Shown piece by piece: positions 1 through 9,552 of a stretch of 64,000 nucleotides of DNA. The DNA is from CAVVVS01 sp963751355. GTDB taxonomy: Bacteria; Bacteroidota; Ignavibacteria; Ignavibacteriales; Ignavibacteriaceae. The notes beneath the pieces are model-generated. The model was not told the DNA's origin and searched no databases. It saw only the letters and a list, made by a program, of their open reading frames with translations. Position numbers and translations under genes: made by a program. Within the stretch, counting starts at the first letter, position 1, and the number at the start of each line of letters is the position of its first letter. Location of the stretch: positions 1 to 64,000 of the forward strand of contig CAVVVS010000014.1 in the NCBI GenBank assembly GCA_963751355.1, given 5' to 3'.

Positions 1-1545
1 GGTATAAAAAGAAATGAGCGTAATTAAAGTTGTTAACACATCAAACCGAAAGTAAATTACCATTAATAGGATACCAATTATTGTTTCCAAAAGTATTCCT
101 ATAAAAACAGGATGTATATTATTTGAGTTTACAATTCCCCAAATAACCGCAGCGAGTAAGACCAATGTTAGCGGAGAGTTAATTCTTTTCCTTAAACCTG
201 AGACAACAAAATTGAAATAAATGGTTAATAAGAATAGCGATGAATAAATATACTTGTTTAATATACTTACGGCAGGGCTGTAAGAATTAAAGAACGAAAG
301 CAAGTCGGATTCATAACCAACGCTCCAAATACCTCTTAAATTTTGAATAAAAAATAAAAGAAGCAGCCAAATAACAGTTAGACCAAAACCGCCGCTTAAT
401 CCATTGAATATACTTTCACCGACTTTAGAATGCATGAAATAGCCGTTTGTAAGTAAATCGATTGAAAGGAATTTCTCATTCCAAACTTCACGGGTAACGG
501 ATTCACTTGCGGACCAAGTAAGAAATATTGCCGCGGCGAACATTAGTGGCCCGAGTAATAACGGTATCATCATTCCCCATCTAAATCTCCCCCCAATCAA
601 AGTAAAAAAGTGAAAACCGAATGAAAGGAAGACTATCAGGGATATGACAAATGCCAGTTTGAATCCAATTTCCGATGCTTTTATTTTTTTATAAGCAATA
701 AAAAATAATAGGATAAACACTATAACAAAGAATATTATTTGAGAAGTCGTTTTGAATGTCTGGGAATTATCGACAGAATAAATCGGGGGTATTTTATAAG
801 TTAGTTTAAATTTGGAAACCACTGAACCGGAAACGGTGATGTTCATTTCAATTTTATCTTTTATATACGAAGAATTTCCCGTCCATATATATTGATAATC
901 AGTTCTTTTCGGTAATTCCACTTTCCTTTCAATCTTAAAATCGTATTCCTCATTAGAGCCGGAAATGAAAGAATAATTTGTAAGCTTTGATGTATCTGGA
1001 ATTGTATTATTTTTTACAGTGAGATTATTTATGGTTCCGAACCGTGAAATAAATTCTCTAACAATTTTCCTAGCTTTGTCCTCACTAACCGTAGGTAAAG
1101 CTGTAGAGTCGGGTATATGCCGTGAAAACTCCAGAAGATTGCCGTGATTGTCATAGACAACTGTTAATTTATTATTATCCGGCTGTTGATTCTCAGAACT
1201 ACTTCCCATCACGATCCTGATAGATTCGGGTTTCTGCCAATCAACCTGCCAATAAAATCCCGGCAGATAATTCCTGAGCAATTCATTCCCTTTTTTAAAT
1301 CCGGAATCGTGCTGCACTTGTCTTATTAAAGCTTTGTTGGATTCAAGATTTGCTGTCGCTTCAAAATCTTTTGTAGATATGCCTAAATCATTTACCAGTT
1401 GTTCGGCATGCTGCTTTACTTGCTCTTTATCATAGGTCATCTTAAGTCCTCCTAAAAAATGAACATCTTTATAGGAGGATATAAAAACAAATAAAGCTAC
1501 AGAGAAAATTATGGCGAAAGAGATTACAACTTTAAATTTTGACAT
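1..1545 (-). CDS. CPBP-protease-like polytopic membrane protein, C-terminus cut by window edge
   Basis: I translated this open frame by hand; 515 residues are visible and it runs off the left edge. It begins MSKFKVVISFAIIFSVALF, a signal-anchor helix, followed by an extracytoplasmic domain of roughly 220 residues and then many membrane helices from about residue 260. The block 'SASESVTREVWNEKFLSID' and the later 'LRKRINSPLTLVLLAAVIWGI' ... 'VYFRFDVLTTL' recall the long form of CPBP (Abi/CAAX-type) intramembrane proteases. However, the expected EExxxR, the His after 'WG' and the last His are replaced (LLTIYFNF, WGIVNS, TLITLI). The start at 1545 has a weak AAGGA. An internal ATG at 1440 has a perfect AGGAGG, but using it would drop the signal anchor. 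The family call is from remembered family patterns and is moderate; a non-catalytic role is inference. Confidence 0.5.
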   Translation of the reverse strand, partial: MSKFKVVISFAIIFSVALFVFISSYKDVHFLGGLKMTYDKEQVKQHAEQLVNDLGISTKDFEATANLESNKALIRQVQHDSGFKKGNELLRNYLPGFYWQVDWQKPESIRIVMGSSSENQQPDNNKLTVVYDNHGNLLEFSRHIPDSTALPTVSEDKARKIVREFISRFGTINNLTVKNNTIPDTSKLTNYSFISGSNEEYDFKIERKVELPKRTDYQYIWTGNSSYIKDKIEMNITVSGSVVSKFKLTYKIPPIYSVDNSQTFKTTSQIIFFVIVFILLFFIAYKKIKASEIGFKLAFVISLIVFLSFGFHFFTLIGGRFRWGMMIPLLLGPLMFAAAIFLTWSASESVTREVWNEKFLSIDLLTNGYFMHSKVGESIFNGLSGGFGLTVIWLLLLFFIQNLRGIWSVGYESDLLSFFNSYSPAVSILNKYIYSSLFLLTIYFNFVVSGLRKRINSPLTLVLLAAVIWGIVNSNNIHPVFIGILLETIIGILLMVIYFRFDVLTTLITLISFYT

Positions 1546-2345
1546 TATTTACTTTTCCTTAGCTCAATTGTGTTCAGAACTATTATGCATAATAAGAAAA
1601 AATATTTTATTATTTAAAAAAGCCATAATAAATATTTTTAAAAAATAATTTTCACCTCAGTATTTAGACTATACGAATATATATAAGTTCAATGCATTTG
1701 CCAAAATAGATTTCTAATTAAAAGAGAAAAATTGATGAACATAGGTAGAAATAAAAGTAACGGCAAATATCGGTGATAGATTTACAGCAATAAATCGTTT
1801 ACCGCTGACAGTACCTCACAAAATTGAATTCGATTTTTTATAGTTGATTCACGTTTCAATTAAAAAGTTTAAACAAATTTTATTTTAAGTAATATGCAAT
1901 TTAATAACTAATTTATTATGCCTTAAAATTGTTATTTATCGACTCACATTTGTAAAAATTTATGTTGGCTTCATTGCCGATGAAAAACGGTATATATTTT
2001 ACGGTTGATTCTTTCTAACATAATTAAAAATATTTGGGAAAAATTATCTTTCGAATCCATTCAACTACTGTTTAAAGTTTCGGAACGTCATGTTTTAAAT
2101 TTTTTAATTTATGCTGCTTCATATGATTTTTTGAATTAAATTTATTCCACCTCAAATAGAATTTTAAAGAAATTCCGAAAAATGTTATTAATTTAGTATG
2201 GTATGTCAAAAATTGATGTTTACTACTTATATATTTAAACTAATATTGCAAATTTTTGTCTAGAATGAAAGGAATCACGAAACTTTCAAAAACCGGACAT
2301 GTATATTAATGAGAGCATGTTTTTAATAGAGAAAGAATAAAATAT
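1546..2345. other. intergenic region, 800 bp, no gene seen
   Basis: This very AT-rich stretch lies between the minus-strand membrane protein and the plus-strand Sel1 gene, so it must contain two divergent promoters. I see no convincing coding frame, tRNA or terminator. Its only notable element is one arm (2292-2303) of an inverted repeat whose partner lies just beyond the Sel1 gene. Confidence 0.5.
2292..2303 (+). repeat. left arm of 12-bp inverted repeat flanking the Sel1 gene
   Basis: ACCGGACATGTA here is the exact reverse complement of TACATGTCCGGT at 3925-3936. The pair brackets the 1.6-kb Sel1 gene. It may be coincidence, a regulatory operator pair, or terminal repeats of a small insertion. 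Confidence 0.45.
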
Positions 2346-3920
2346 TTGAAAAGGTATATAATAACATTCAATATATTTCTATTATTTTTGGCGGTTCTAG
2401 TTTTTCCCAGCCGTCTATTTGCCCAGGATTCAACCGAAAGTTTGGCTTTTAAAGATACGAAACCGGGGGTCCAGAGGAGATTGTTTTATCGTCCCGAACT
2501 TGCATATCAAATCTGGCAGCACTTTAAATTAATCCAAAAGGCAAATGAAGGCGATGTTTTGGCACAGCATGAATTAGGGTTGAGATACTTATTCGGAGAA
2601 GGATTCCCTGCGGATACTGTAAAAGCAGCATACTGGATAAAAAAAGCAGCCGATAAGGGTTTAGCTGCAGCTTGTTATAATTTTGGAATACTTCTTAACA
2701 ACGGATGGGGAGTGAAATGGAATCCGTTTCATGCATTCAATTATTTTATGACTGCAGCTAAGGATGGGATGCCGCAAGCCGAGCAGGTTGTGGGATTAAT
2801 TTATACCGATAACCTGATTGTAAAAAGGAATTGGAGTAAAGCTTATATATGGGTTAAGAAATCTGCTGAACAAGATTATAAGCCTGCTAAGACTATATTG
2901 GCAGAATTCAGAAAAAGAATAAACGTATCCTCGCTGGATACTGCTGCAGCAGATAAAAATATTAAAGAAAATCAGATTGTCACTTCCAACAATTCAATTA
3001 ACTCTTCCCTCAACTCTACATTAGGACTTGTCTACATCGATTTCCATACATTAAGAGACACGGCTGCCAAGATAAATGATAAGTTATTAATCGAAGATCT
3101 CCTCCATCCGGGAAATGAAAAGCTTACTAAAGCGATGGGATTGTCGGATACCAAAGACTCTTCCTTTTCTTTTGATTCAACTTCTTTAGCATTGCTTCAA
3201 AAATTTGCAGAAAACGGAAGCCCTGAAGCTTTAACATTATTAGGAAGATTTTATGAAAAAGGGATTCATTTTAAACAGGATTTATTAAAAGCAGCAGTCT
3301 ATTACATCCGGGCCATAAGGCTGGATTCACCGCGATCTCCGGAATTACTGTGGAATGTAATTCAAAAAAATAATTTTATTAAAACGCTGCAACAACTTGC
3401 CGGTCAAAAAAATCCCGCGGCAATGTTTACCTGGTATGGACTGCATATACTCGGCTTCGATAACAGTATTGTAGACCGGGATGCCATTAAATTGTTACAA
3501 CAATCGGCAGATCTGAACTTCACACCGGCTGTAAATGAATTGGGTCTTGACTATTTCACGGGGAAAATTGTTAAACAAGATACAGCTAAAGCACGAGAAT
3601 TATGGAACAAAGCAGAACGATTGGGATCTGCCGAATCAAAAGTAAGATTAGCAGCCGCAGATATTTTTTCCAAATCCAGCGATAATACTTTAACTGCAGC
3701 CATTGACACTTTAAAATCGGCAATTGATAAAGGCTCGGTATTAGCCCAAGCAACTCTGGCAAATTGCTACGAGTACGGAACCGGTATAAATAAAAGTATA
3801 GCAAAAGCAGTAAAATACTACCGGGTGGCAGCCGAAAGAGGAAGTCAATATGCATACGGTCAGCTAAAAAGATTATACGATTCGATTCGTCCTCCCGGCA
3901 AAGAGTTCATGGTTAATTAG
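2346..3920 (+). CDS. secreted Sel1-repeat protein
   Basis: This is a 524-residue exported protein. Residues 1-26 (MKRYIITFNIFLLFLAVLVF...LFA/Q) form a signal peptide, which supports the TTG start at 2346; the upstream SD is weak. The mature part contains Sel1-like/TPR-type helical repeats in two groups. The N-terminal group (about residues 50-185) includes 'ELGLRYLFGEGFPAD' and 'AAYWIKKAADKG', and the C-terminal group (about 290-515) includes 'LLGRFYEKG', 'NELGLDYFTGKIVKQD' and 'ANCYEYGTGINKSIAKAVKYY'. A less regular linker separates them. Sel1 repeats are protein-interaction scaffolds; the partner is unknown. The gene stands alone, divergent from the CPBP-like gene and convergent with the UMF1 gene. 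No catalytic motif was seen. Confidence 0.85.
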   Translation: MKRYIITFNIFLLFLAVLVFPSRLFAQDSTESLAFKDTKPGVQRRLFYRPELAYQIWQHFKLIQKANEGDVLAQHELGLRYLFGEGFPADTVKAAYWIKKAADKGLAAACYNFGILLNNGWGVKWNPFHAFNYFMTAAKDGMPQAEQVVGLIYTDNLIVKRNWSKAYIWVKKSAEQDYKPAKTILAEFRKRINVSSLDTAAADKNIKENQIVTSNNSINSSLNSTLGLVYIDFHTLRDTAAKINDKLLIEDLLHPGNEKLTKAMGLSDTKDSSFSFDSTSLALLQKFAENGSPEALTLLGRFYEKGIHFKQDLLKAAVYYIRAIRLDSPRSPELLWNVIQKNNFIKTLQQLAGQKNPAAMFTWYGLHILGFDNSIVDRDAIKLLQQSADLNFTPAVNELGLDYFTGKIVKQDTAKARELWNKAERLGSAESKVRLAAADIFSKSSDNTLTAAIDTLKSAIDKGSVLAQATLANCYEYGTGINKSIAKAVKYYRVAAERGSQYAYGQLKRLYDSIRPPGKEFMVN

Positions 3921-3924
3921 TTTT

Positions 3925-3936
3925 TACATGTCCGGT
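3925..3936 (-). repeat. right arm of 12-bp inverted repeat flanking the Sel1 gene
   Basis: TACATGTCCGGT, five bases after the Sel1 stop codon, is the exact reverse complement of the arm at 2292-2303. Confidence 0.45.
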
Positions 3937-4374
3937 ATGCAAGGATTCAGTTTAGATTGTCCCCGGAGTAAAACTTAATTCAACATTGGTTTTCACATTA
4001 TGCTGAATTATTTAGTGGTTCATTTCAATCTGTCTTTTAGATATTGTTGTATAAAGTAATTTTTTTAAAGATTAATATTATTGAAAACTTTCACATCAGA
4101 TTTACTGCAAAATAGGTCCTTTGTTATTTCATAGGGGTCATCGGCTGAGGACTGTGCGATTATGGAACAAATCTTTTTGAATTGTGAAATTTGATACTTG
4201 TGCCAAAATGGTAAGTGCCTAAAAAAACTAATTTTGAATAACAAAAAACATGTCATTATAAAAAGATAAATTTTATTTGGATTGTTAATTTTTGAGATTT
4301 AGGAAAGCGTTAGACTAATTTATTCTTTTACACTCCTTCCATAATTATTTTACCTTTGCCGTATTGCAAACACA
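3937..4374. other. convergent intergenic region, no gene seen
   Basis: This AT-rich gap lies between the convergent Sel1 and UMF1 genes. A 63-codon minus-strand frame (4065-4256) is open but has no SD or recognisable family, and I do not call it. No strong terminator hairpin was found. Confidence 0.4.
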
Positions 4375-5643
4375 TTACTCACCTGTAGGTTCAAGAGAAG
4401 AATCAATGGAATTTTTAAACGAAGGCTCTTTTACTTTCTGCAGTATTATCAGACCTGTCAAAAAGAAAAGACCTATTGCGAGTGCAGCAACCCGGTTATT
4501 TGATAAATCAGAAACAATCCCGTAAAACAACGGTCCAATTATCGCAGATGATTTGCCGAACAACCCATCATAAAAGCCAAAAAATTCCGCTTCCCTGGAC
4601 TTAGGTGTGAGTAGAGCCATCAAACTTCTACTGCATGATTGAGATGAGCCTATCGATAAACCGGCTGTTAAACCGACAATGTAAAACTGGAAAACCGTCG
4701 TGACAAAAAATGCACCGACGACAACAAATACCCATATTATTAAAGTTATGGTAATAGTCTTTTTAGGACCTATATGATCCGATATTATACCAAAAATAAA
4801 AGAACCAATTACTGCTGTGCTTTGCACTATTACAAAAAAATAGATAATCTGATCATCATCCATTTTCAGAACGTTAGATGCAAATATTGACGCAAATGCG
4901 ATTATAGTTATAATTGCATCGTTATAAAGAAAAAATGCCAGTAAAAACCTTGATACGGAAGGAAATTTACGTGTTACAAATAATGCTTTTAATGTTGCAC
5001 CGCTCTTTTTCATCCCCTCTTTTATCAAACCTGTCTTCAACAAATTTGGTTTACGATGTTCACTAACAAACAAAAAAAGCGGAATTGAAAAGAATAAGAA
5101 AAATGCAGCAGCTACAATAAAAGAGAGCCTGATATAGAAATAATAATCGGAGCTCGTTTCGGGAGGAAGCATAAACCTAATGATAACCAGTACTGCAAGT
5201 GCTCCTACATATCCCATAGCAAAACCGTATCCCGATACTCTGCCGAAATTTTTCTTCTCTGTAAGATCCGGAAGAAAGGCATCATAGAATACTAGTCCCG
5301 ATTCGAATCCTATATTTGCAAGGACAAATAAAATTATTCCCAAAAGGATGTCGCCCTTCATAACAAAAAACATAAAGGCAGTACAAATTATTGAAAGAGA
5401 GGTAAACATTAGGAGAAAACGCTTACGATTCCCTGATACATCCGCAATAGCGCCTAAAGGCGGACTTAGCATAGCAGAGATTATCATTGAGATACTAACA
5501 GCTAATCCCCAAAGCCAATTCTTACCGCCTGCAACATAATTGGAAAAATACTTGGAATATATTACGGTAACTATTATTACCGAAAAAGCCGTATTAGCAA
5601 AGTCAAATAAGGTCCAGAAGAAGATATTTACCTTAGACTTCAT
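4375..5643 (-). CDS. MFS transporter, UMF1/Atg22-like family
   Basis: This 422-residue, about 12-helix permease belongs to the UMF1 (Atg22-like) branch of the major facilitator superfamily. The family signature is at the N-terminus ('WTLFDFANTAFSVIIVTVIY', residues 11-30), with the loop 'PPLGAIADVSGNRKR' (61-75) corresponding to the MFS A-motif and a second half starting near 'DDDQIIYFFVIVQS'. Length is normal for bacterial members. The substrate of bacterial UMF1 proteins is generally unknown; the fungal relative Atg22 exports amino acids from the vacuole. It starts 5 bp after nusB, so the two genes are probably co-transcribed. Confidence 0.85.
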   Translation of the reverse strand: MKSKVNIFFWTLFDFANTAFSVIIVTVIYSKYFSNYVAGGKNWLWGLAVSISMIISAMLSPPLGAIADVSGNRKRFLLMFTSLSIICTAFMFFVMKGDILLGIILFVLANIGFESGLVFYDAFLPDLTEKKNFGRVSGYGFAMGYVGALAVLVIIRFMLPPETSSDYYFYIRLSFIVAAAFFLFFSIPLFLFVSEHRKPNLLKTGLIKEGMKKSGATLKALFVTRKFPSVSRFLLAFFLYNDAIITIIAFASIFASNVLKMDDDQIIYFFVIVQSTAVIGSFIFGIISDHIGPKKTITITLIIWVFVVVGAFFVTTVFQFYIVGLTAGLSIGSSQSCSRSLMALLTPKSREAEFFGFYDGLFGKSSAIIGPLFYGIVSDLSNNRVAALAIGLFFLTGLIILQKVKEPSFKNSIDSSLEPTGE

Positions 5644-5648
5644 ACTAA

Positions 5649-6131
5649 TTATTTCTTCGGGAGATTTTTAGAAATACTTTCCTCTAACAATCCCCTACCG
5701 GTTTTGTCTAGCTTACCGCTTTCTTTTAGTTCGGAAAGAATTGCATCCAGAATACCATTAATAAACTTCCCGCTGCCTGCGGTACTGTAAATTTTTGCAA
5801 TCTCAATAGCCTCATTTATTGAAACCTTTGGTGGAATATCCGGGAAAAAAAGCAGCTCGCAGATTCCCATTCTCAACAAGATTTTATCGATTAGCGCAAT
5901 CCTGTTCATTTCCCAATTATCCACACGTCTCATGATATTTTTATCAAGCTCATCCTTATGAATTAATACCCGGTTTACCAAATTATTTGCAAATTCTTTA
6001 TCAACTTTCTCCGGTACATCGGAAAGAATACCGTCTGAAAGTGCCGATAAAGATTCACGATTCAATTCATAAGCATATAATATTTGCAGAGTTTTTTCTC
6101 TTACTGTTCTTCTTTTATACATTTGTGTCAT
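5649..6131 (-). CDS. nusB: transcription antitermination factor NusB
   Basis: This 160-residue all-helical RNA-binding protein pairs with NusE (S10) on boxA RNA during rRNA antitermination. The N-terminus has the family opening 'KRRTVREKTLQILYAYE' (6-22), with an Arg-rich RNA-binding start. The C-terminal signature 'VSINEAIEIAKIYSTAGSGKFINGILDAI' spans 103-131. Length matches the family, with a short extra tail after residue 140. It lies 75 bp downstream of the dehydrogenase gene and 5 bp before the UMF1 permease. Confidence 0.95.
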   Translation of the reverse strand: MTQMYKRRTVREKTLQILYAYELNRESLSALSDGILSDVPEKVDKEFANNLVNRVLIHKDELDKNIMRRVDNWEMNRIALIDKILLRMGICELLFFPDIPPKVSINEAIEIAKIYSTAGSGKFINGILDAILSELKESGKLDKTGRGLLEESISKNLPKK

Positions 6132-6206
6132 AATGAAGATTCACCAAATCAATTTTATTTAATAATATTACATTACAAAAATATCAAATCATTTTTTAAT
6201 TCAAAC

Positions 6207-7319
6207 TTATCTTCCGTACAATTCTCCCAAACGACCGGAAAATGCAGAATGACTACTGTAAATACTGCTGATTCTTCCTACGTGTTGAAGTCTCTCTTCC
6301 GCTATCTTATTTGATGCTTTGTATGTGGGGATATTTTCATTTTTCGAAGTTTCCAGGATACGGAAAATTATTTCGTAAATATTTTCGGCTTGATTCAAAG
6401 CACGTTCCTGATGGTAACCTTCCAATTCGTTAGCTACATTTATTAATCCGCCTGCATTTATAACATAATCGGGAGCGTATAAAATATCTTTTTCTAATAA
6501 TTTTGGTCCGTGAATTTTTTCATCTAGTAGTTGATTATTTGCACCGCCGGCAATTATTTCAGCATTAAGACGTTTGATCGTATCGTCATTTATTATGCCG
6601 CCTAATGCATTCGGCGAAAATATGTCCATTTTAACATCGTAAATTTCTTCAGGTTTTACCACTTCAGCTTTTACTGTCTCCAGTACATTATTGACCTTGT
6701 TGTCTTTAATATCCGTAATATAGATTTCCGCACCTTCCTTATTAAGATGCTCGCATAGATACTTGGCTACATGCCCGGCACCTTGAACGGCAATCTTTTT
6801 ACCTTTCAGAGAATCGTTTCCCCATTTAAATTTAGCACAAGCTTTCATACCTACATAAACGCCATAACCTGTAACGGGCGATGGGTCACCCGAACCGCCG
6901 AGTGACTTTGAAATACCGGTGACATATTTAGATTCCATTCTAACATATTCCATGTCTTTTACAGATGTACCGACATCTTCAGCCGTAATATATCTTCCGG
7001 CGAGACCGTCAACAAATTTTCCGAATGTCCTGAAAAGCAGCTCATTTTTTTGAGTCGAAGAATCACCAATAATAACGGCTTTACCGCCGCCGAGATTAAG
7101 GCCCGCTACTGCTGCTTTGTACGTCATTCCGCGCGATAATCTAAGAACATCTTTTAACGCATCCTCGTCATTGACATAATTCCACATTCTGCAGCCACCA
7201 AGAGCCGGACCGAGAGTAGTGTTATGTACTGCTATAATTGCCCTAAGGCCTGCTTCTTTATTTGAACAATATACTATTTGCTCATGACCAAATTCTTCCA
7301 TCGCTTCAAATTTATTCAT
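6207..7319 (-). CDS. Leu/Phe/Val-type amino-acid dehydrogenase
   Basis: The enzyme is NAD-dependent, oxidatively deaminating branched-chain or aromatic amino acids to 2-oxo acids. From the chosen start (MNKFEAMEEFG, 370 residues) it has 'RLSRGMTYKAAVAGLNLGGGKAV' at about 60-82. Lys68 and Lys80 fall exactly where leucine dehydrogenase has its two essential lysines. The Rossmann motif 'AVQGAGHVAKYL' and 'PDYVINAGGLINV' follow. A start at 7340 is open, but GGGAG lies directly upstream of the ATG at 7319, and homologues begin there. It sits 21 bp after the DUF218 gene. Leucine is the most likely substrate, but valine or phenylalanine cannot be excluded. Confidence 0.9.
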   Translation of the reverse strand: MNKFEAMEEFGHEQIVYCSNKEAGLRAIIAVHNTTLGPALGGCRMWNYVNDEDALKDVLRLSRGMTYKAAVAGLNLGGGKAVIIGDSSTQKNELLFRTFGKFVDGLAGRYITAEDVGTSVKDMEYVRMESKYVTGISKSLGGSGDPSPVTGYGVYVGMKACAKFKWGNDSLKGKKIAVQGAGHVAKYLCEHLNKEGAEIYITDIKDNKVNNVLETVKAEVVKPEEIYDVKMDIFSPNALGGIINDDTIKRLNAEIIAGGANNQLLDEKIHGPKLLEKDILYAPDYVINAGGLINVANELEGYHQERALNQAENIYEIIFRILETSKNENIPTYKASNKIAEERLQHVGRISSIYSSHSAFSGRLGELYGR

Positions 7320-7340
7320 TTTTTTCTCCCTGTATTTCAT

Positions 7341-8372
7341 TTATAAAGCAAAAAACCAAAATATTACCAAACCGGTACTTTCCCGTAATTCGTAATAAAT
7401 TCGATTTATTAAGCTTAAGTTAAAGTATGATGCCGAAACGGCAACTCTGATATTATAGAAAGCACTGATCTCCTTTACCCTAACCAAGTGATACCTATCG
7501 GAAACAATAACAACGCTATCAATTCCCTTTTTGTGCAGAAGATGATTTTTAATAAAACGGATTTGTTCATTCGTCGAAGTGGTTTTATTTTCTAGCCAAA
7601 CGTCCGAAGTATCAATACCTTTAGCTTTTAAATACCGGTAAGCAACTTCAGCTTCACTTAACTCACCCGGTGCATTACTTCCGGTTAATTGTATTTTGTC
7701 AACATAACCGTTTTTATATAATTCATATGCTTTTTCTGCTCTTGAAGACAGGCTGGGACTCGGAGTATTATGTGACCAAACTGCTGCGCCAAGCACAACA
7801 GCAACATTTTTGTGGGTTTTGTTTTTGTCAAAATTAGAAGGGGTTGATTTTTTTACAAACATATATAAAACAGTAAATACTAATAGCAATACAACCAGAA
7901 TCAGTGAACCAAATATTGCTTTCCCCAATAGTGATTCCCGAACGTTAAATATTTTCAGCAATAATACAAATATAAAAACAAATTGAATAAACTGGTAAAT
8001 AATAAAAAGTACACCAGTAAGTACCATTTTAATCGGATGCTCAAAAAGATAGACATCAGGGAGTGATATTGTTGTTTTTGTGCTTGCTGTTCCGAACAGT
8101 AAAAATAGTGTCATCAACCCGGCTAGAAGAAATAATGTGGAAGAATGAACGGAAACTTGTTTAAAACGGTTAATGATAAGCAGCAAAATTAATAAGGCAT
8201 AAAAAATAAAATTTAAAAGGTTACCGATGTAGAAAAGATTAAAGTTATTTAACGGTAAATTCTGGTTAGCGTATTTAAAGTTAATAAGAAGATATAAATC
8301 AACAAAACAAATAATTATTACTATTATCGAAGTTAATCCTTTATTTCCCCTTTTATTTTTTTTTAAAGACAT
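7341..8372 (-). CDS. membrane-anchored DUF218 (YdcF/SanA/ElyC-like) protein
   Basis: This 343-residue protein has several hydrophobic helices in the first ~175 residues and a C-terminal DUF218 domain (about 188-335). Family motifs are visible: 'VVLGAAVWSHNTPSPSLSSR', 'LTGS', 'VWLENKTTSTNEQ' and 'VVIVSDRYHLVR'. Relatives ElyC and SanA act in envelope integrity or undecaprenyl-carrier metabolism, and YdcF binds SAM; the exact reaction is not established. The number of N-terminal membrane segments is larger than in E. coli ElyC. It is probably the first gene of a unit with the dehydrogenase, nusB and UMF1 genes. Confidence 0.8.
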   Translation of the reverse strand: MSLKKNKRGNKGLTSIIVIIICFVDLYLLINFKYANQNLPLNNFNLFYIGNLLNFIFYALLILLLIINRFKQVSVHSSTLFLLAGLMTLFLLFGTASTKTTISLPDVYLFEHPIKMVLTGVLFIIYQFIQFVFIFVLLLKIFNVRESLLGKAIFGSLILVVLLLVFTVLYMFVKKSTPSNFDKNKTHKNVAVVLGAAVWSHNTPSPSLSSRAEKAYELYKNGYVDKIQLTGSNAPGELSEAEVAYRYLKAKGIDTSDVWLENKTTSTNEQIRFIKNHLLHKKGIDSVVIVSDRYHLVRVKEISAFYNIRVAVSASYFNLSLINRIYYELRESTGLVIFWFFAL

Positions 8373-8714
8373 GATCGTTTTTTAATTAAGGTATTGCTAA
8401 ATCAAAATAGATTTAAATTGTATTGAAATAATTCGTTTTATGCGGCAGGTTTGTTTGTAAAGGCTACTTGATAAAAACAAAATGGATTTCCTCAAAAAAG
8501 TATTTAATCTTATTAAAAAGTTTAATTTTTTAATGTGCAACAAGACCTTTTTAGATATGCCCCATAAATAAAAGTTTCATGTAACTAATTTCGCATAACA
8601 AAATTAGTTAAAAGAGAGTTTGTCCGCAAGAAGGAACCGGTAAAAGTATAGAAATAAAAAAAGCGCCTAACTTAAGGCGCTTTGTATTAAATGGTTTTGC
8701 ATTACAATTAGAAT
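8373..8714. other. intergenic region with a terminator and a second hairpin
   Basis: The gap between the DUF218 gene and the TonB gene contains the TonB terminator (8653-8683). It also contains a 10-bp inverted repeat, TAACTAATTT (8582-8591) with AAATTAGTTA (8601-8610), that may belong to the DUF218 promoter region. No gene was seen. Confidence 0.5.
8653..8683 (-). terminator. rho-independent terminator of the TonB gene
   Basis: Read on the minus strand, the arms AAAGCGCC and GGCGCTTT form an 8-bp stem with an 8-base loop, immediately followed by a T-rich run. It lies about 30 bp after the TonB stop codon. Confidence 0.85.
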
Positions 8715-9371
8715 TTAATTCTGCAGTTTGAAAACAACAGGAATTGCAACCTGAACGTTTACAGGTTTCCCTCTCTGTTTTCCGGGTTTAAATTTGGTTT
8801 GTTCAACAGCTTTTAAAGCTGCTTCATCACATCCTGCACCAATACCTTTCATAATAACCGCTTTAGTAACATTGCCTTCCTTATCTACAAATGCTTTAAC
8901 GAATACTCTTCCTTCAACACCGGCTCTTTTAGCAATTTCTGGATAAACAATTTTGCTTTGAATTGCCGCAATTCCGCCGATCGGTTGTGGCATTTCTTCA
9001 ACGGCAACAAAATATGTAGGTTCTGTGTCCTTCTTCTCTTCTTTCGGAGGAGGAGGCGGAGCGGAAACATTAGCATTTACGTCAAGCTCTGTTGATTGAA
9101 TATTAACATCATTTAAAACATCTTCAGACGGAGCTGCAATAGGGATTGCGGGTTTCGGTGGTGGTGGAGGTCTTGTTTCCTGCCTGGTTTGTTGCACATC
9201 TTCAACTTTGAACAAATCCTGTGAGGATTGTTTAATTTCCTTTGCGGGTGCTAAATGCGGAAAAAATTTGAAAGCAACAATTAAAAGCGCCAATGAGATG
9301 ATTAAACTAATCTCGTAGACTCTTTTATATTTTGCCCGCAAATCAGCTTTGAAATACTTTTTGAGTGCCAT
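8715..9371 (-). CDS. TonB-family energy transducer
   Basis: This 218-residue protein has the TonB layout: a short basic cytoplasmic N-terminus, one membrane helix (about 21-38), a proline-rich periplasmic spacer (runs of P at 68-73 and 105-109) and a C-terminal TonB domain (about 140-218; 'GVEGRVFVKAFVDKEGNV', 'AALKAVEQTKFKPGKQRG'). It would carry proton-motive-force energy from ExbBD to outer-membrane receptors. No exbB/exbD or receptor gene lies next to it; it is monocistronic with its own terminator. Such solitary TonB copies are common in Bacteroidota relatives, so the partner receptor cannot be deduced. Confidence 0.9.
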   Translation of the reverse strand: MALKKYFKADLRAKYKRVYEISLIISLALLIVAFKFFPHLAPAKEIKQSSQDLFKVEDVQQTRQETRPPPPPKPAIPIAAPSEDVLNDVNIQSTELDVNANVSAPPPPPKEEKKDTEPTYFVAVEEMPQPIGGIAAIQSKIVYPEIAKRAGVEGRVFVKAFVDKEGNVTKAVIMKGIGAGCDEAALKAVEQTKFKPGKQRGKPVNVQVAIPVVFKLQN

Positions 9372-9552
9372 TTAAGATCCTCTCCAATTAAGAGTTTTTA
9401 TTTAAAGCAAATTAAAATATGAACTTTGTTTTATCAATTCTACTATTTGTACTCTAGTTTTTATTAGAGGTTCCAGGATTTTCCGTAAATTTTATTAAAA
9501 TTATCTGTTTCTACAAATATATCAAAATAGCGGTTCAAATATAATAAATATT

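Noticed and set aside
3586..3855. 89-codon frame opposite the Sel1 gene
   Set aside because: It lies entirely within a confident gene on the other strand and is Leu/Ile-rich by antisense codon effect.
4065..4256. 63-codon minus-strand frame in the gap after the Sel1 gene
   Set aside because: No SD, no family resemblance, and composition follows the AT-rich background.
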